Shown piece by piece: positions 6,130 through 15,009 of a stretch of 22,548 bases of DNA (positions within the stretch are counted from its first letter, which is position 1; each line of letters starts with the position of its first letter). Origin of the DNA: a virus; IMG/VR virus record IMGVR_UViG_3300020477_000146, positions 1-22,548 of that record; one strand, given 5' to 3'. The notes under the pieces were generated by a model. That model had not been told where the DNA came from, made no database searches, and was given only the letters and a program-made list of their open reading frames with translations. Position numbers and translations under genes: made by a program.

Positions 6130-7512
6130 CTACACTATTCCAGCTAGATCCCTTCTTAACTTCCCTGTTCGCCGTTGTGAGAGGCCGCTACCCACACCGG
6201 CATCCGAAGAGAACGTCAAACATAATGCGTCGGCACAATCTGGACTCGCAAGTCCACGCTTCTTCAGTTCACTCTTGGACTCGATCTTGACCTTACCGGA
6301 TGAGGTGTAGCTAAACCTCACTGTCGTGAGTTCGTTGCGTAATCTCTCGTCTCGGGGTAGACGCACATCGCGTCCCTCCAGCCAATTCCTGACCTTATAC
6401 CATAGCTCTGCTCGCAGGTTCAGATACTGCTGCCCGAGTGCTGGACTCTCACTCACATTGATACCGAACGCTGGCAGCCCCAGTTCCCGGAGCCTGTCCA
6501 CGGCACCGGCACCTATGCCTATAGAGTCAACACAGATCTCTGTAGGCTTCTCGTCTGCTGCCTCAAACTCTGCCATCACTGCACCACACAACTGCATGAT
6601 ATCCAAGTTGCGCCACATACGCAGCGAATCCGTGATCGCGTTGCCTTTACGCTTACAAAGCACAGAAGCGTCGGACCCGAAACGGGCAACATCCAGACCC
6701 CATATTATCGGCCCGAATTTTGTAGCTTCCACATCGCGGTTGATCGCACTCTCCACCAACTCTGCACTGATGACTGTATCATCATCACCGCGAGGAAAAT
6801 CACCGAGTACCCGGATACGGAACGTGTTGGACTCTTCACCATAGCGCATCCTGCACTCTTCAATATACTCCTCACTGACGCGCCCCGAGTCGATGCACGA
6901 GACATGGAAGTTTGTCCACCTGTCTGCCAGCTTGCCGAACGTATCATAGAAGTAGCCGGTGCTCCGAACGGGGTTCCCGCACAGCACCATGACTGCATGT
7001 TCGCTGGACATGGAACCCGCAGCAGCCTCATAGACCTGCTCGGGTACACCACTCGCTTCATCGACGATCAGCAACACATGACCAGCGTGTATGCCCTGCA
7101 GTGCATCAGGTGTTTCTGCGCGTGAGGTTCTGGCGGTTATGATCTGGCGCTCGGGTGCAGCCTCCAGTTCGATCCTATCTTGTTTCACGTTAAACATTTC
7201 CTGAAACTCTTTCGGGCTCTCCTTGAGCCACGCCTTCATCTCAGGTAGGAACGCATCGTGAAGCTGTGCCGAGGTAGGAGCAGAGATCACGCACTTGGCG
7301 TCCCAGTGTACTGTGATCCACCATAGCGCCATCCACGACAGGCAGGCTGTCTTACCTACACCGTGCCCTGACCTGATGCTGACCCCTCTGTCGCCACGGG
7401 CTACGGCTTCCATGACTTGTTGCTGCCACGGGTCTGGCGTGACTCCGAGGATCTTCTCCACAAACAGAGTAGGATCATCCAGCCATGCGTCTTGTGCCGC
7501 GCCTATATCCAT
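6130..7512 (-). CDS. terL: Terminase large subunit (packaging ATPase and nuclease)
   Basis: This 460-aa protein is the two-domain motor that pumps and cuts phage DNA at the portal. ATPase domain: a WQQQV adenine-binding-type motif (29-33), Walker A SGHGVGKT (48-55), Walker B LLIVDE (147-152, acidic pair D151/E152), and coupling motif LCGNP (177-181). Nuclease domain (RNase H-like): D274 in WGLDVARFGSD, D329 in ICVDSIGIG, and D425/D428 in SPDCADAL. All catalytic residues appear intact and the length is normal. ATG 7512 follows the stop of the 1555-aa gene by 4 bases, so it is the last gene of the - strand operon. The matching small terminase and portal are on the opposite strand, more than 3 kb to the left, an unusual split. 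Confidence 0.93.
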   Translation of the reverse strand: MDIGAAQDAWLDDPTLFVEKILGVTPDPWQQQVMEAVARGDRGVSIRSGHGVGKTACLSWMALWWITVHWDAKCVISAPTSAQLHDAFLPEMKAWLKESPKEFQEMFNVKQDRIELEAAPERQIITARTSRAETPDALQGIHAGHVLLIVDEASGVPEQVYEAAAGSMSSEHAVMVLCGNPVRSTGYFYDTFGKLADRWTNFHVSCIDSGRVSEEYIEECRMRYGEESNTFRIRVLGDFPRGDDDTVISAELVESAINRDVEATKFGPIIWGLDVARFGSDASVLCKRKGNAITDSLRMWRNLDIMQLCGAVMAEFEAADEKPTEICVDSIGIGAGAVDRLRELGLPAFGINVSESPALGQQYLNLRAELWYKVRNWLEGRDVRLPRDERLRNELTTVRFSYTSSGKVKIESKSELKKRGLASPDCADALCLTFSSDAGVGSGLSQRRTGKLRRDLAGIV

Positions 7513-7516
7513 TCAG

Positions 7517-10500
7517 TCAGTTGCTCTCTCTTTCATTCGCCATTGCGCCTGCACCCAACAGGCCCATCATTCCATAGAGTGGTTCTCTGCGTATTAGTGC
7601 CCGCATCACTTCTGCAGGAGAACGCCCAGTTATCCTAGAGGTGCGTTCAATTGCTTCGTTGACATGTGAGATCATCGGCTTGCCTTCGGTGCCCTTCAAG
7701 CCGCCCCATGTTATCCCTTGGAACTCCCGAGGAGACATGTCAAGTGCCCGAGCAACCTCTGCCACAACGTCTTCTATAATGCCATACGCTGGCTTTTCTG
7801 GGGCGTTCTTTCTTGTGGGCCACTTGCCACCAAATAACTCTGCCGTCAATTCTCTTTTTAGTTCAGGTAGCTTAGTCTCTTTCATCGGCCTTAGAAGCTC
7901 ATCAATCTGTTCTAATCTTTGTCGGGGAGGGATGTCCTGCAGGTGATTCCAGAGCATTTGTACCATCGGATCAAATGCCTTCATCATCTGCTCGTCAATT
8001 GTAGCACGGCTTAGATCACCGAGGAAGTTCGCCCTGAAGTTGAACCGCTTTGGTGCCTGAGATGCAAGCAGGCCACCAGTTTCTCTCATGGGTCCATGAG
8101 GAAGTGCGCGACGGTGCTGTTCTATATTTCCACCGATATACCTGCCTCCTATCGGATACGGCATATCATATGTCGCTGGAGTCTGCATCCCCCTCTCTCT
8201 CAAGAAGTTGCCGTAGGCCGCAGATAAGAGGTTCGCTGTCGGATCTGCGCCACCCGTAGTCGCAGCCATCGCGGTTGCGAAGTCTTCATCGAATCGCCTG
8301 CGTCCTTCTACCGCTCCCAACTCTTTAATGTATTCCGCCTCAAGTTGTCCCATGCCATACCACATTGAACCTAGCGGATCGTTTTTAGCTTGCTCGAATC
8401 CAGCCTTGAGTATCTCGCGGGGGGCAGACGGTTCATAATACATTTTCATATACTTCTCTAGCGTATCCTTTCTTTGAGGTCGCGGGACATCACCCTCTAT
8501 AGTGTACTTGCTCGGATCGACATCAAAGCGTTCTTCCACATCAAAGAACGGCTCCCAGTTTTCGGCTTCCATGTCTGCCATTATCTGCGCCCGCCGATAT
8601 GCTAACTGATCTGCTTCTGGGGTTAACACCTTGGACAGATAGGTATCCTTCTTCTTCGGATCTACCTTCCACTGGGGTGGACCCGTCGCCTCATACTCGA
8701 TGCCTAGGTTGGTGTCTCGGGTAGGATAAACCGGCTCGATGCGCTCTGCTATCACAGTGTGAGCACCTGTACCTGGGACCTCCTTCACAACACGCAGCCC
8801 AGCATCCTCAAGCTCTTGCCTGAACTGCTTCATACTCATAGCAACCTGAGTATCAGATGATTCCTTGATATCTTTTCTTGTGGAGATCATCAATTGGCCG
8901 TCATCAGATAATGCGCCCGCCAACTGCCTGCCATACATATTGCGGTCAGCTTCCTTGGTTATGACGTTCCAAGCGTAGGAGGAGATGATTTTGTCATAAG
9001 TGGGAGCGTATGCCTCTTTGGTGTTATCGGTCACCCTGACATACGGTCGCTTAACCAACTCCGCCTGCATCTTCTCCACGTTCGGAGTATATGGATCGTG
9101 GTTTATAACTATCCCTTTCTTTCCTACCGCATCTGCTATAGCGTCGGCACCCGGCATATCAATACCAGACGCAGAGTGAAGCACGACATCACCTTCCTTA
9201 ATAAATCCTATAGCGATGGCCTTCATTGTGGGTACGCTACCTTTTCCTACTGGTCGCTTAATCGCAGTTTTTCCAGCAGCCGCAGGTATCACACCTGCTG
9301 CCATACCATACTTCGCAGCGCCACCACCCATCAGGCCATAGGAGAGCAAGTCTCTCCAGCCGAACTTATCTGGGTCATCGTCTTCGATTGTAGCACCTAG
9401 GAGACCTGCACCTCCGCTGTACATCTTTGTGGATACGGGTCTGTGAGGTTGCTCACCACGCATACGGCTTCCCAGATCTTCTGAGATCTCAACCACCGTA
9501 TTAGGATCAGGATCAGCACCTATGTCGGGACCGTGTTTTCCAGCCAATAGACCTTGTGGCGGATCAGCCATGTCGGATGGCAGATATTTCTCTGCTTGGT
9601 CTAGGTCCATTCTCTTGACGGTCGCCCCGAGATCCTTGGACACCTGCTTAATTACTGTCTGAAGAACGGTGTCGTACATGCCTCCGGGGTTGGTGCTCTC
9701 ACCTTGGTATACTCGGTTGATCTGGGTACCTGTGGGGAACACCACTTCGCGGATACCATTCTGTGCTGCACGTTTCAGAATCTCGCTCACCGCCACACGC
9801 AGCCACTGCTCAGTTTGGCGGAACGGAAGCTGGGCTGCATCTACCCCGAAGCTCCTCTGCGCCACAATGTCCTCCACTGACCGACGAACTTCTTGAGGCG
9901 TGTTTTTCCATACATGTTGCCTCAACTTATCTTTATTTTTTCTCGTTAGCTGCGGATTCTTTCCGAGACCTGCCTCCTCCAACCACTTGAGTGATACGTC
10001 CCTCTCTACCTTCTTCAGATCACCCAGCCCCCACTGCGCCTCGTCTGCGAACCGACGTCCTGCCTCCTCCTTGAGCCTATCCAGATAGTTCTTGTGTATA
10101 GCGGCCTGCCTAAATCGTTGGTAGGCATCCGACTGTATCTCATCAACGACTATGCTACTCTGATGGAGTCCATCAGCCCTCCGTTTGCCAACGCCCTGCG
10201 GAGTTCTCCTGAACCTGACATGGGCAATAGCCCCAAGATTCCCAAAATGAGACTCATCAAAATCCCTGATACCCGGAAGATCTGACGTAATCTCGAAAGC
10301 GTAAGGTGTAAATGGCTCCCAACCCTCATTCAGCCATCCCTTGGATTGGTTACCTATGGAGATGGAGTATTCATCGCTCGACTCTCTTAGGTTATTACGC
10401 ATCCTATCCAGATCTGCTTGACGCAAATGCTCTGCCTCTAGCCGCACCGCCTCTTCCTTCGTTCCAGGGAAGCTCGTCCACCCTAGGCCCTTGGCCTCCC

Positions 10501-12184
10501 GCAGTTCATCCATATATCGTTCGAGGGGCTTCACATCTCTCATGTGAGCACCAAGTGCTCCACCCAACATCCTAGCATCAGCCTCCACGACCTTCAGGCC
10601 ACCATACATATCCTTAATCGAATCCTCTACAATCTCTCGCGGTATGGTGCGATATCGAGGCCAAGGGGTAGGTCCTGATTTGTGGTACGGTAGGGCGGAG
10701 AGTACCAAGTCCACCTCGTCGCGCTTCAGACCTTTTTGGCGCGTCAGGTAATCTTCCCAGCCTTCTATTGTCGCAGACTTTGGACCCCCTTGTACGGCTC
10801 GCATCACGGGTGAGGTGTAATTGCCTGCTAGGGGTGATTCAACTAATGCAGCCAGATAGCTCTCTGGATACTCTAAAGGTTGATAGGGATACGGCTCCAA
10901 TGCACTCTGCATCTCTGGTCGCTCTACACCCCACTGGGATGGTGTCTGCCTGATAACCGCATCCTTCACGGCCTTGGGCTTAACCGGAGCCTCTAGGAGG
11001 CCAGCAGGTTCCGTAGGTGCGGTCAACAAAGGTCTAGGCTCTGTGCCGGTCAACAAACGTCTGGCCTCTGGCCTACTCAATGGCTGATGAGGCGAGACTC
11101 CTTTTATAATGGTGCCCGGTTCCCTCGGTAAAACATCAGAAGACGTAAGTAGGGATGAAGGTGCCGATGGCGTGGGACCTTGGCCTCGTCGATAGGCAGC
11201 ACCGATTCCACGGAGCGTGGCGTCTGCGACACCACCAAACAAGACATCCGCTAGTCCGGTCTTGACCTTGCTTTCGCCAAGCCATTCGGAAAGTCCTTCT
11301 GCGCCCATCATACCCAGCAACCCACCCACACCGGGATCACCACTGGCTGCGTAGGCAATGTCTGCAGGCGAGTAAAGTGCCATATCACTTAACACTGTCC
11401 CTAATCGCGTTTGTGGCTTTAGTACCGGCGTTGCTACACGCGCCAAAGACTTGGCAACCTTGTCACCCAGCCCTCGGCTGGCGTAGGCACCAACCCCGCG
11501 CCTCACTGCTCCAGTTAGCAGACCACGAGCAGCACCACCACCACCCATATACTCCAGTCCTGTAGTACCGAACTCCCCAATACCTTGAGCCGTCCTAGCT
11601 GTCTTAGTCTCAGGAACCGACTCCTGTATCTCCCTGCTTCTATATGTCGCCTGACGCCCTAACTGACGAATCTTCTCAGAATCCAGAAGCTCAGGTGAGC
11701 CCATCATCCTTAACGCATTTCCTGCGTACTTATATGCCCTGCTTACGGGTGCTGATGTAATGCCATACATAACATCGTCTAGACGCCCTCTGCTTTCCCT
11801 AGCGGGGATTGGGTCCTTCGTTGGGATGAAAGGATCGTCTATCGCTCTCCGTTCTTGCTGCCAATGCCTCGGCAACGCATCCGCTGGCCTGAGCCCGCTT
11901 ACGTTGCTGTAGTTCATCCAGTCCCCGAGAGTGGAGTCCTGTCTCTGTGACTGTGCCTCTAGCGCATCTTGTAAAAGAGAGGGCTGGGCAGGGGTTGGTC
12001 GGTAGTTGGCTGGAACTCTCTGGCCACGAGCTTCTGCCTGCATACGAGCAAACTCCATCTCGCGGAGTCTGCGCTCCCACTCCTCCTCGTCAATCGAGGA
12101 AGGGGACAGCAGTGATGGGACCCTATGAGGACCCCAATTCCCACCTAGACGCCAAGGATCAGGAGGCCCGTATCCGTTAGCCAT
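7517..12184 (-). CDS. Giant multidomain (polyvalent-type) phage protein, 1555 aa
   Basis: Parts are recognisable by motif. Residues 1-130 are polar. Residues 200-335 are Gly/Ala-rich, amphipathic segments like those of internal virion proteins. Residues 340-470 are a Pro-rich linker. Block A (about 500-860) contains SHFGNLGAIAHVRFRR, VVDEIQSDAYQRF (679-691), LPFRQTEQWLRVAVSEILKR and MYDTVLQ, the 'HVRF...EIQSD...PF..W..LA' pattern seen in large polyvalent phage and conjugative-element proteins. Block B (about 988-1150) looks like a Rossmann methyltransferase fold (GDVVLHSASGIDMPGADAIA, IVINHD, YDKIISSYAWNV, GQLMIST). Block C (about 1250-1500) has KRFNFRANFLGDLSRATID and ARALDMSPREFQGITW, a phage domain of unknown function. 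The C-terminus is hydrophobic (MMGLLGAGAM). It starts at ATG 12184, 6 bases after the previous stop. It is probably carried in the virion and ejected; catalytic activity is unproven. Confidence 0.7.
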   Translation of the reverse strand: MANGYGPPDPWRLGGNWGPHRVPSLLSPSSIDEEEWERRLREMEFARMQAEARGQRVPANYRPTPAQPSLLQDALEAQSQRQDSTLGDWMNYSNVSGLRPADALPRHWQQERRAIDDPFIPTKDPIPARESRGRLDDVMYGITSAPVSRAYKYAGNALRMMGSPELLDSEKIRQLGRQATYRSREIQESVPETKTARTAQGIGEFGTTGLEYMGGGGAARGLLTGAVRRGVGAYASRGLGDKVAKSLARVATPVLKPQTRLGTVLSDMALYSPADIAYAASGDPGVGGLLGMMGAEGLSEWLGESKVKTGLADVLFGGVADATLRGIGAAYRRGQGPTPSAPSSLLTSSDVLPREPGTIIKGVSPHQPLSRPEARRLLTGTEPRPLLTAPTEPAGLLEAPVKPKAVKDAVIRQTPSQWGVERPEMQSALEPYPYQPLEYPESYLAALVESPLAGNYTSPVMRAVQGGPKSATIEGWEDYLTRQKGLKRDEVDLVLSALPYHKSGPTPWPRYRTIPREIVEDSIKDMYGGLKVVEADARMLGGALGAHMRDVKPLERYMDELREAKGLGWTSFPGTKEEAVRLEAEHLRQADLDRMRNNLRESSDEYSISIGNQSKGWLNEGWEPFTPYAFEITSDLPGIRDFDESHFGNLGAIAHVRFRRTPQGVGKRRADGLHQSSIVVDEIQSDAYQRFRQAAIHKNYLDRLKEEAGRRFADEAQWGLGDLKKVERDVSLKWLEEAGLGKNPQLTRKNKDKLRQHVWKNTPQEVRRSVEDIVAQRSFGVDAAQLPFRQTEQWLRVAVSEILKRAAQNGIREVVFPTGTQINRVYQGESTNPGGMYDTVLQTVIKQVSKDLGATVKRMDLDQAEKYLPSDMADPPQGLLAGKHGPDIGADPDPNTVVEISEDLGSRMRGEQPHRPVSTKMYSGGAGLLGATIEDDDPDKFGWRDLLSYGLMGGGAAKYGMAAGVIPAAAGKTAIKRPVGKGSVPTMKAIAIGFIKEGDVVLHSASGIDMPGADAIADAVGKKGIVINHDPYTPNVEKMQAELVKRPYVRVTDNTKEAYAPTYDKIISSYAWNVITKEADRNMYGRQLAGALSDDGQLMISTRKDIKESSDTQVAMSMKQFRQELEDAGLRVVKEVPGTGAHTVIAERIEPVYPTRDTNLGIEYEATGPPQWKVDPKKKDTYLSKVLTPEADQLAYRRAQIMADMEAENWEPFFDVEERFDVDPSKYTIEGDVPRPQRKDTLEKYMKMYYEPSAPREILKAGFEQAKNDPLGSMWYGMGQLEAEYIKELGAVEGRRRFDEDFATAMAATTGGADPTANLLSAAYGNFLRERGMQTPATYDMPYPIGGRYIGGNIEQHRRALPHGPMRETGGLLASQAPKRFNFRANFLGDLSRATIDEQMMKAFDPMVQMLWNHLQDIPPRQRLEQIDELLRPMKETKLPELKRELTAELFGGKWPTRKNAPEKPAYGIIEDVVAEVARALDMSPREFQGITWGGLKGTEGKPMISHVNEAIERTSRITGRSPAEVMRALIRREPLYGMMGLLGAGAMANERESN
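10456..10478. repeat. 23-bp exact direct repeat, copy 1 (inside the 1555-aa gene)
   Basis: This 23-base sequence is identical to 21076-21098. It includes a TTCCAGGGAA core with TTCC/GGAA dyad symmetry. Here the - strand encodes the end of W-T-S-F-P-G-T-K of the 1555-aa protein. The flanks on both sides diverge at once. Confidence 0.85.
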
Positions 12185-12190
12185 CGGATG

Positions 12191-13348
12191 CTAGATATTG
12201 CTGGAGCGGAGCATCCACCGCTTGAATAAGTATGGAATGTTTTGATAGGCCCAAGCTCCGCCCTTGAGAGCTTGTGCTCCACCAAGGCCGAGTGCTCCTT
12301 GCGTCAGTGTACGAGTAATTCTTCTCTGCGCTGCTTCGGCAGGAGATTGCGGTGCATCATCAGCAAACGGGTCATACTGGCTTACTGCGCCTCCTGCGAG
12401 ACTGAGACCCGTCAGATTCTGAGTCAGGGGGCTCCAATTAACGGGGTAAACCATTTTCGCTACCCCAGACCTAGGCCCTGCTCGGAAACCAGGGTGCGGA
12501 ATGTTCTCAGGGTTGACCATCCTAGCATTGCCAGCCCTGTCATATCGAAGAACCGGACCTTGGTTCTGTACCCTAGGATAATCTCTCGTTGTGTATCGAC
12601 CCGTATTAACATCCCGGAGCCGAGGACGTACTGCTGTGCCACCCGATCCCTTGAACTTAGACAGGAATTGCTGACCCTGCTTGGACGCTCGCGCAGCGCG
12701 TATACCCTGTCCTCCGTACTTCAATGCAGCCCTACCTACACCGCCTCCTGAATAGAGGGCCGCTCCCGCACCAGCGGTCTTGGCTTGCAAAGCAGCTTGG
12801 GGGTCTATCAACCTATGTGCAGTAGCACGTTCCAGATTCTGGCGCTTGCCCTCCGAGTATCCCTTATCATCGAACGGGTTCACTGCTGATACGAGACCCA
12901 TAACCTCATCACCAATAGGCAGTATCGGATTCTGGCCCGCAGATGTTATGGAGTTGGCCACTTCTCTTCGCAGATCACGATCTACAAACATCTGGAAAGG
13001 TGCGCGAACAATATCACCGATTGTAAACTTATCGTCTTCTTTACGGAGCCAAGATCCTACTCTCCCTAGACCTGTAGGTGCTGGACCTATAGACGCTTCT
13101 CTATCCTCTGTGTCACCCACGGCCCGGGCGATGCCGGGATGCTCTGCACTTGTAGGATCAACCTGCGGTAGCGCGGCCCGCAGTTCATCTAGGTTGCTAT
13201 ACTCTCCGCCGGTACGAGCTTCGATCTCTTGGTCGATGAGTCCGTACTCTTCATCCATATCCTCTTGGCGCTGGCTATAATACTTTTTAGCCAACTCAAC
13301 CTGCTCGTGCATCTCGTTCAGTAGGGCAGCTAATTCCTTCGGGTCCAT
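12191..13348 (-). CDS. Candidate internal virion / ejection protein (385 aa)
   Basis: I do not recognise this family. The 385-aa protein begins with a charged helical region (KELAALLNEMHEQVELAKKY), has an acidic segment to about residue 100, and then carries Gly/Ala-rich hydrophobic patches (about residues 190-220, TAGAGAALYSGGGVGRAALK, and 315-365) that could insert in membranes or pack inside the capsid. A basic, Pro/Arg-rich stretch lies between them. Its length, composition and position between two other structural-type proteins and the 1555-aa protein suit an ejection (pilot) protein delivered with the DNA. ATG 13348 overlaps the upstream stop as TAATG. The role is inferred from context. 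Confidence 0.6.
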   Translation of the reverse strand: MDPKELAALLNEMHEQVELAKKYYSQRQEDMDEEYGLIDQEIEARTGGEYSNLDELRAALPQVDPTSAEHPGIARAVGDTEDREASIGPAPTGLGRVGSWLRKEDDKFTIGDIVRAPFQMFVDRDLRREVANSITSAGQNPILPIGDEVMGLVSAVNPFDDKGYSEGKRQNLERATAHRLIDPQAALQAKTAGAGAALYSGGGVGRAALKYGGQGIRAARASKQGQQFLSKFKGSGGTAVRPRLRDVNTGRYTTRDYPRVQNQGPVLRYDRAGNARMVNPENIPHPGFRAGPRSGVAKMVYPVNWSPLTQNLTGLSLAGGAVSQYDPFADDAPQSPAEAAQRRITRTLTQGALGLGGAQALKGGAWAYQNIPYLFKRWMLRSSNI

Positions 13349-15009
13349 TAGCCGTTCCCTCCTAGCATCCGTGCCCGTCTTTGCGCTGCTGTCTCAAATG
13401 CTGGAGGTGCTTGTGCGGGTGTTCCCGTGTTAAGGGTTCCTGGGCCTGGGAGGGCAGGTGTCCCCCCTACTGGTGCGTATGAAGGTGACTGGAACAATAG
13501 AGACTGATCTCCCACAACCTCATCTTTCTTGAAACTCGCTTCCCAGTTGCTTAGATGCTTGCCGTCTGGACCCATCGGGTTGTTCGGATTCGGACAGAAC
13601 GAGGAATCCACACTGCACGGATCTCCGCCACCGGCCATTGTCGCAAGAGCTTTTTCGATATTAGCACGGTTGCGTCTGATTTGAGCTTGACGCGAAGTGC
13701 CCATGTTGGGACGTATGAGGAAGTTGTTCACAGCATCCCGTTTCTCTTCTCTATTGTATGCCGCACCCGTAGTCAACCTGAGCCACGCCTCTGCTAATTG
13801 ACCTACAGCACCCAACATTGTTTGGTCTTTATCAGAGAGCTTGCCGTATGCCCAGTCCGATATAATCGGCCACCCGCGATCCGAAAGATATGCGAGCCCA
13901 GATTCACCAATAGTGTAGTCTCCGAGATCTGTGTTTAGCACATCTAGGGCATTACCTGTTGTTGTTAGGAACATCTGAGCCTTACCGATCATCTCTGGGG
14001 TGCCAGTTCTGTCATCATCCGCAGACGCCCATGCGTTCGGAATGAGGTCTCCCATAACTAGGTTGTCTGTTATCTGAACTCCAGTCCGAGGGTGTAACGC
14101 CGACAGAGGCGATCCTGCTTCCTGCCATACTTTCACCTCAATGATGTTACCAGTCTCAGGATCTCTCCAAAGTCCATCGTGCTGATCGGGTCCTTCGTCT
14201 CCTTCCGCTTCAGGTACTTCTGCGAAGCTGTACCCTGGTCCTGCTGGAAGCCAAGTCTGGCCAGCATCCTCGGTACGCTCAATCTGACCAGTCGCTTTAT
14301 CCCGTCTTAGCGATACAGCCTCTCCTTCTGGCCCAGTACCACGTTCTTCATAATCGTAAGTCGGTGCCGAGGTAGTAGACCCAGATGCTCTGTCCTGAGT
14401 ATCCTGAAGTAGCCTGATGAGATTCTGGGCGAGTGGGACATCCTTAGCCTCCATCGCCAACGCAATCATCTCCTGAAGGTCCTCGACGGTGAGTTCACCT
14501 TCCGCCCTGAGTATCTGTGCTATCTGTGCTCTCAGTGAGGTAGTGCGATCCTCTTGGGCTCCTTCAAGTGCCCGAGCGTCTGCTGCCTGTCCATACTGCT
14601 CTGCACCTTGGAAACCTCCAGCCAAACTTGTGGCCCAGTTAGGTGCACGGTTGTATGGAGACACCTGTGCGCCCTGTATCATGCCGATACCCATACCCTG
14701 CATACGAGGGAACGCTCGTTGCCAGTTGGTTGGCCCACCACCAGCAGTAGGAGCCGCTGCACCACTAGGTGGGGCCACTACTGGAGGTGCTTGCTGTACG
14801 GGTTGTGTGGGTGCTTGTTGCATCGGGGTGCTGGGCATGAGTCGTCTCTCCATCTGTTGCTTTTGACGAGCCTGCTCCTGCATCCCAGCCATCATAGCAC
14901 GGTACTTGGCTCCGCTATCGCGGCCCATGCCGGTGATCGTGGTACGGCCCGCACCGCCTCGGGGAGCTAGGCTGTTGATATACGAACTCATTACGTCTCT
15001 GAATGCCAT
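13348..15009 (-). CDS. Candidate internal virion protein (553 aa)
   Basis: The N-terminus is helical and Gln/Arg-rich (QEQARQKQQMERRL), followed by a Pro/Ala/Gln linker (PMQQAPTQPVQQAPPVVAPP, about residues 60-80) and a helical Gln/Ala region (about 125-205). A beta-rich part follows, with WRDPETGNIIEVKVW. The C-terminal helical block (AEAWLRLTTGAAYNREEKRD, then FLIRPNMGTSRQAQIRR) resembles a 'sGAA-x-x-x-E...P' element I associate with virion proteins of podovirus-like phages. A DPCSVDSSFC cysteine pair lies in a Pro-rich tail. I start it at ATG 15009, not 15051: GGAGAGAG (15016-15023) is well placed and the ATG overlaps the upstream stop as TAATG, while the longer form would overlap by 43 bases. 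Probably a structural protein; exact role unknown. Confidence 0.6.
   Translation of the reverse strand: MAFRDVMSSYINSLAPRGGAGRTTITGMGRDSGAKYRAMMAGMQEQARQKQQMERRLMPSTPMQQAPTQPVQQAPPVVAPPSGAAAPTAGGGPTNWQRAFPRMQGMGIGMIQGAQVSPYNRAPNWATSLAGGFQGAEQYGQAADARALEGAQEDRTTSLRAQIAQILRAEGELTVEDLQEMIALAMEAKDVPLAQNLIRLLQDTQDRASGSTTSAPTYDYEERGTGPEGEAVSLRRDKATGQIERTEDAGQTWLPAGPGYSFAEVPEAEGDEGPDQHDGLWRDPETGNIIEVKVWQEAGSPLSALHPRTGVQITDNLVMGDLIPNAWASADDDRTGTPEMIGKAQMFLTTTGNALDVLNTDLGDYTIGESGLAYLSDRGWPIISDWAYGKLSDKDQTMLGAVGQLAEAWLRLTTGAAYNREEKRDAVNNFLIRPNMGTSRQAQIRRNRANIEKALATMAGGGDPCSVDSSFCPNPNNPMGPDGKHLSNWEASFKKDEVVGDQSLLFQSPSYAPVGGTPALPGPGTLNTGTPAQAPPAFETAAQRRARMLGGNG

Noticed and set aside
6326-6844. 172-aa + strand open frame opposite the large terminase
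   Set aside because: The opposite strand encodes intact terminase nuclease motifs; the frame is Ser/Arg-rich and unrecognisable.
12242-13280. Two long + strand open frames (169 and 166 aa) opposite the 385-aa gene
   Set aside because: Ser/Arg/Cys-rich shadow composition, no ribosome binding sites, and they lie entirely antisense to a coupled structural gene.
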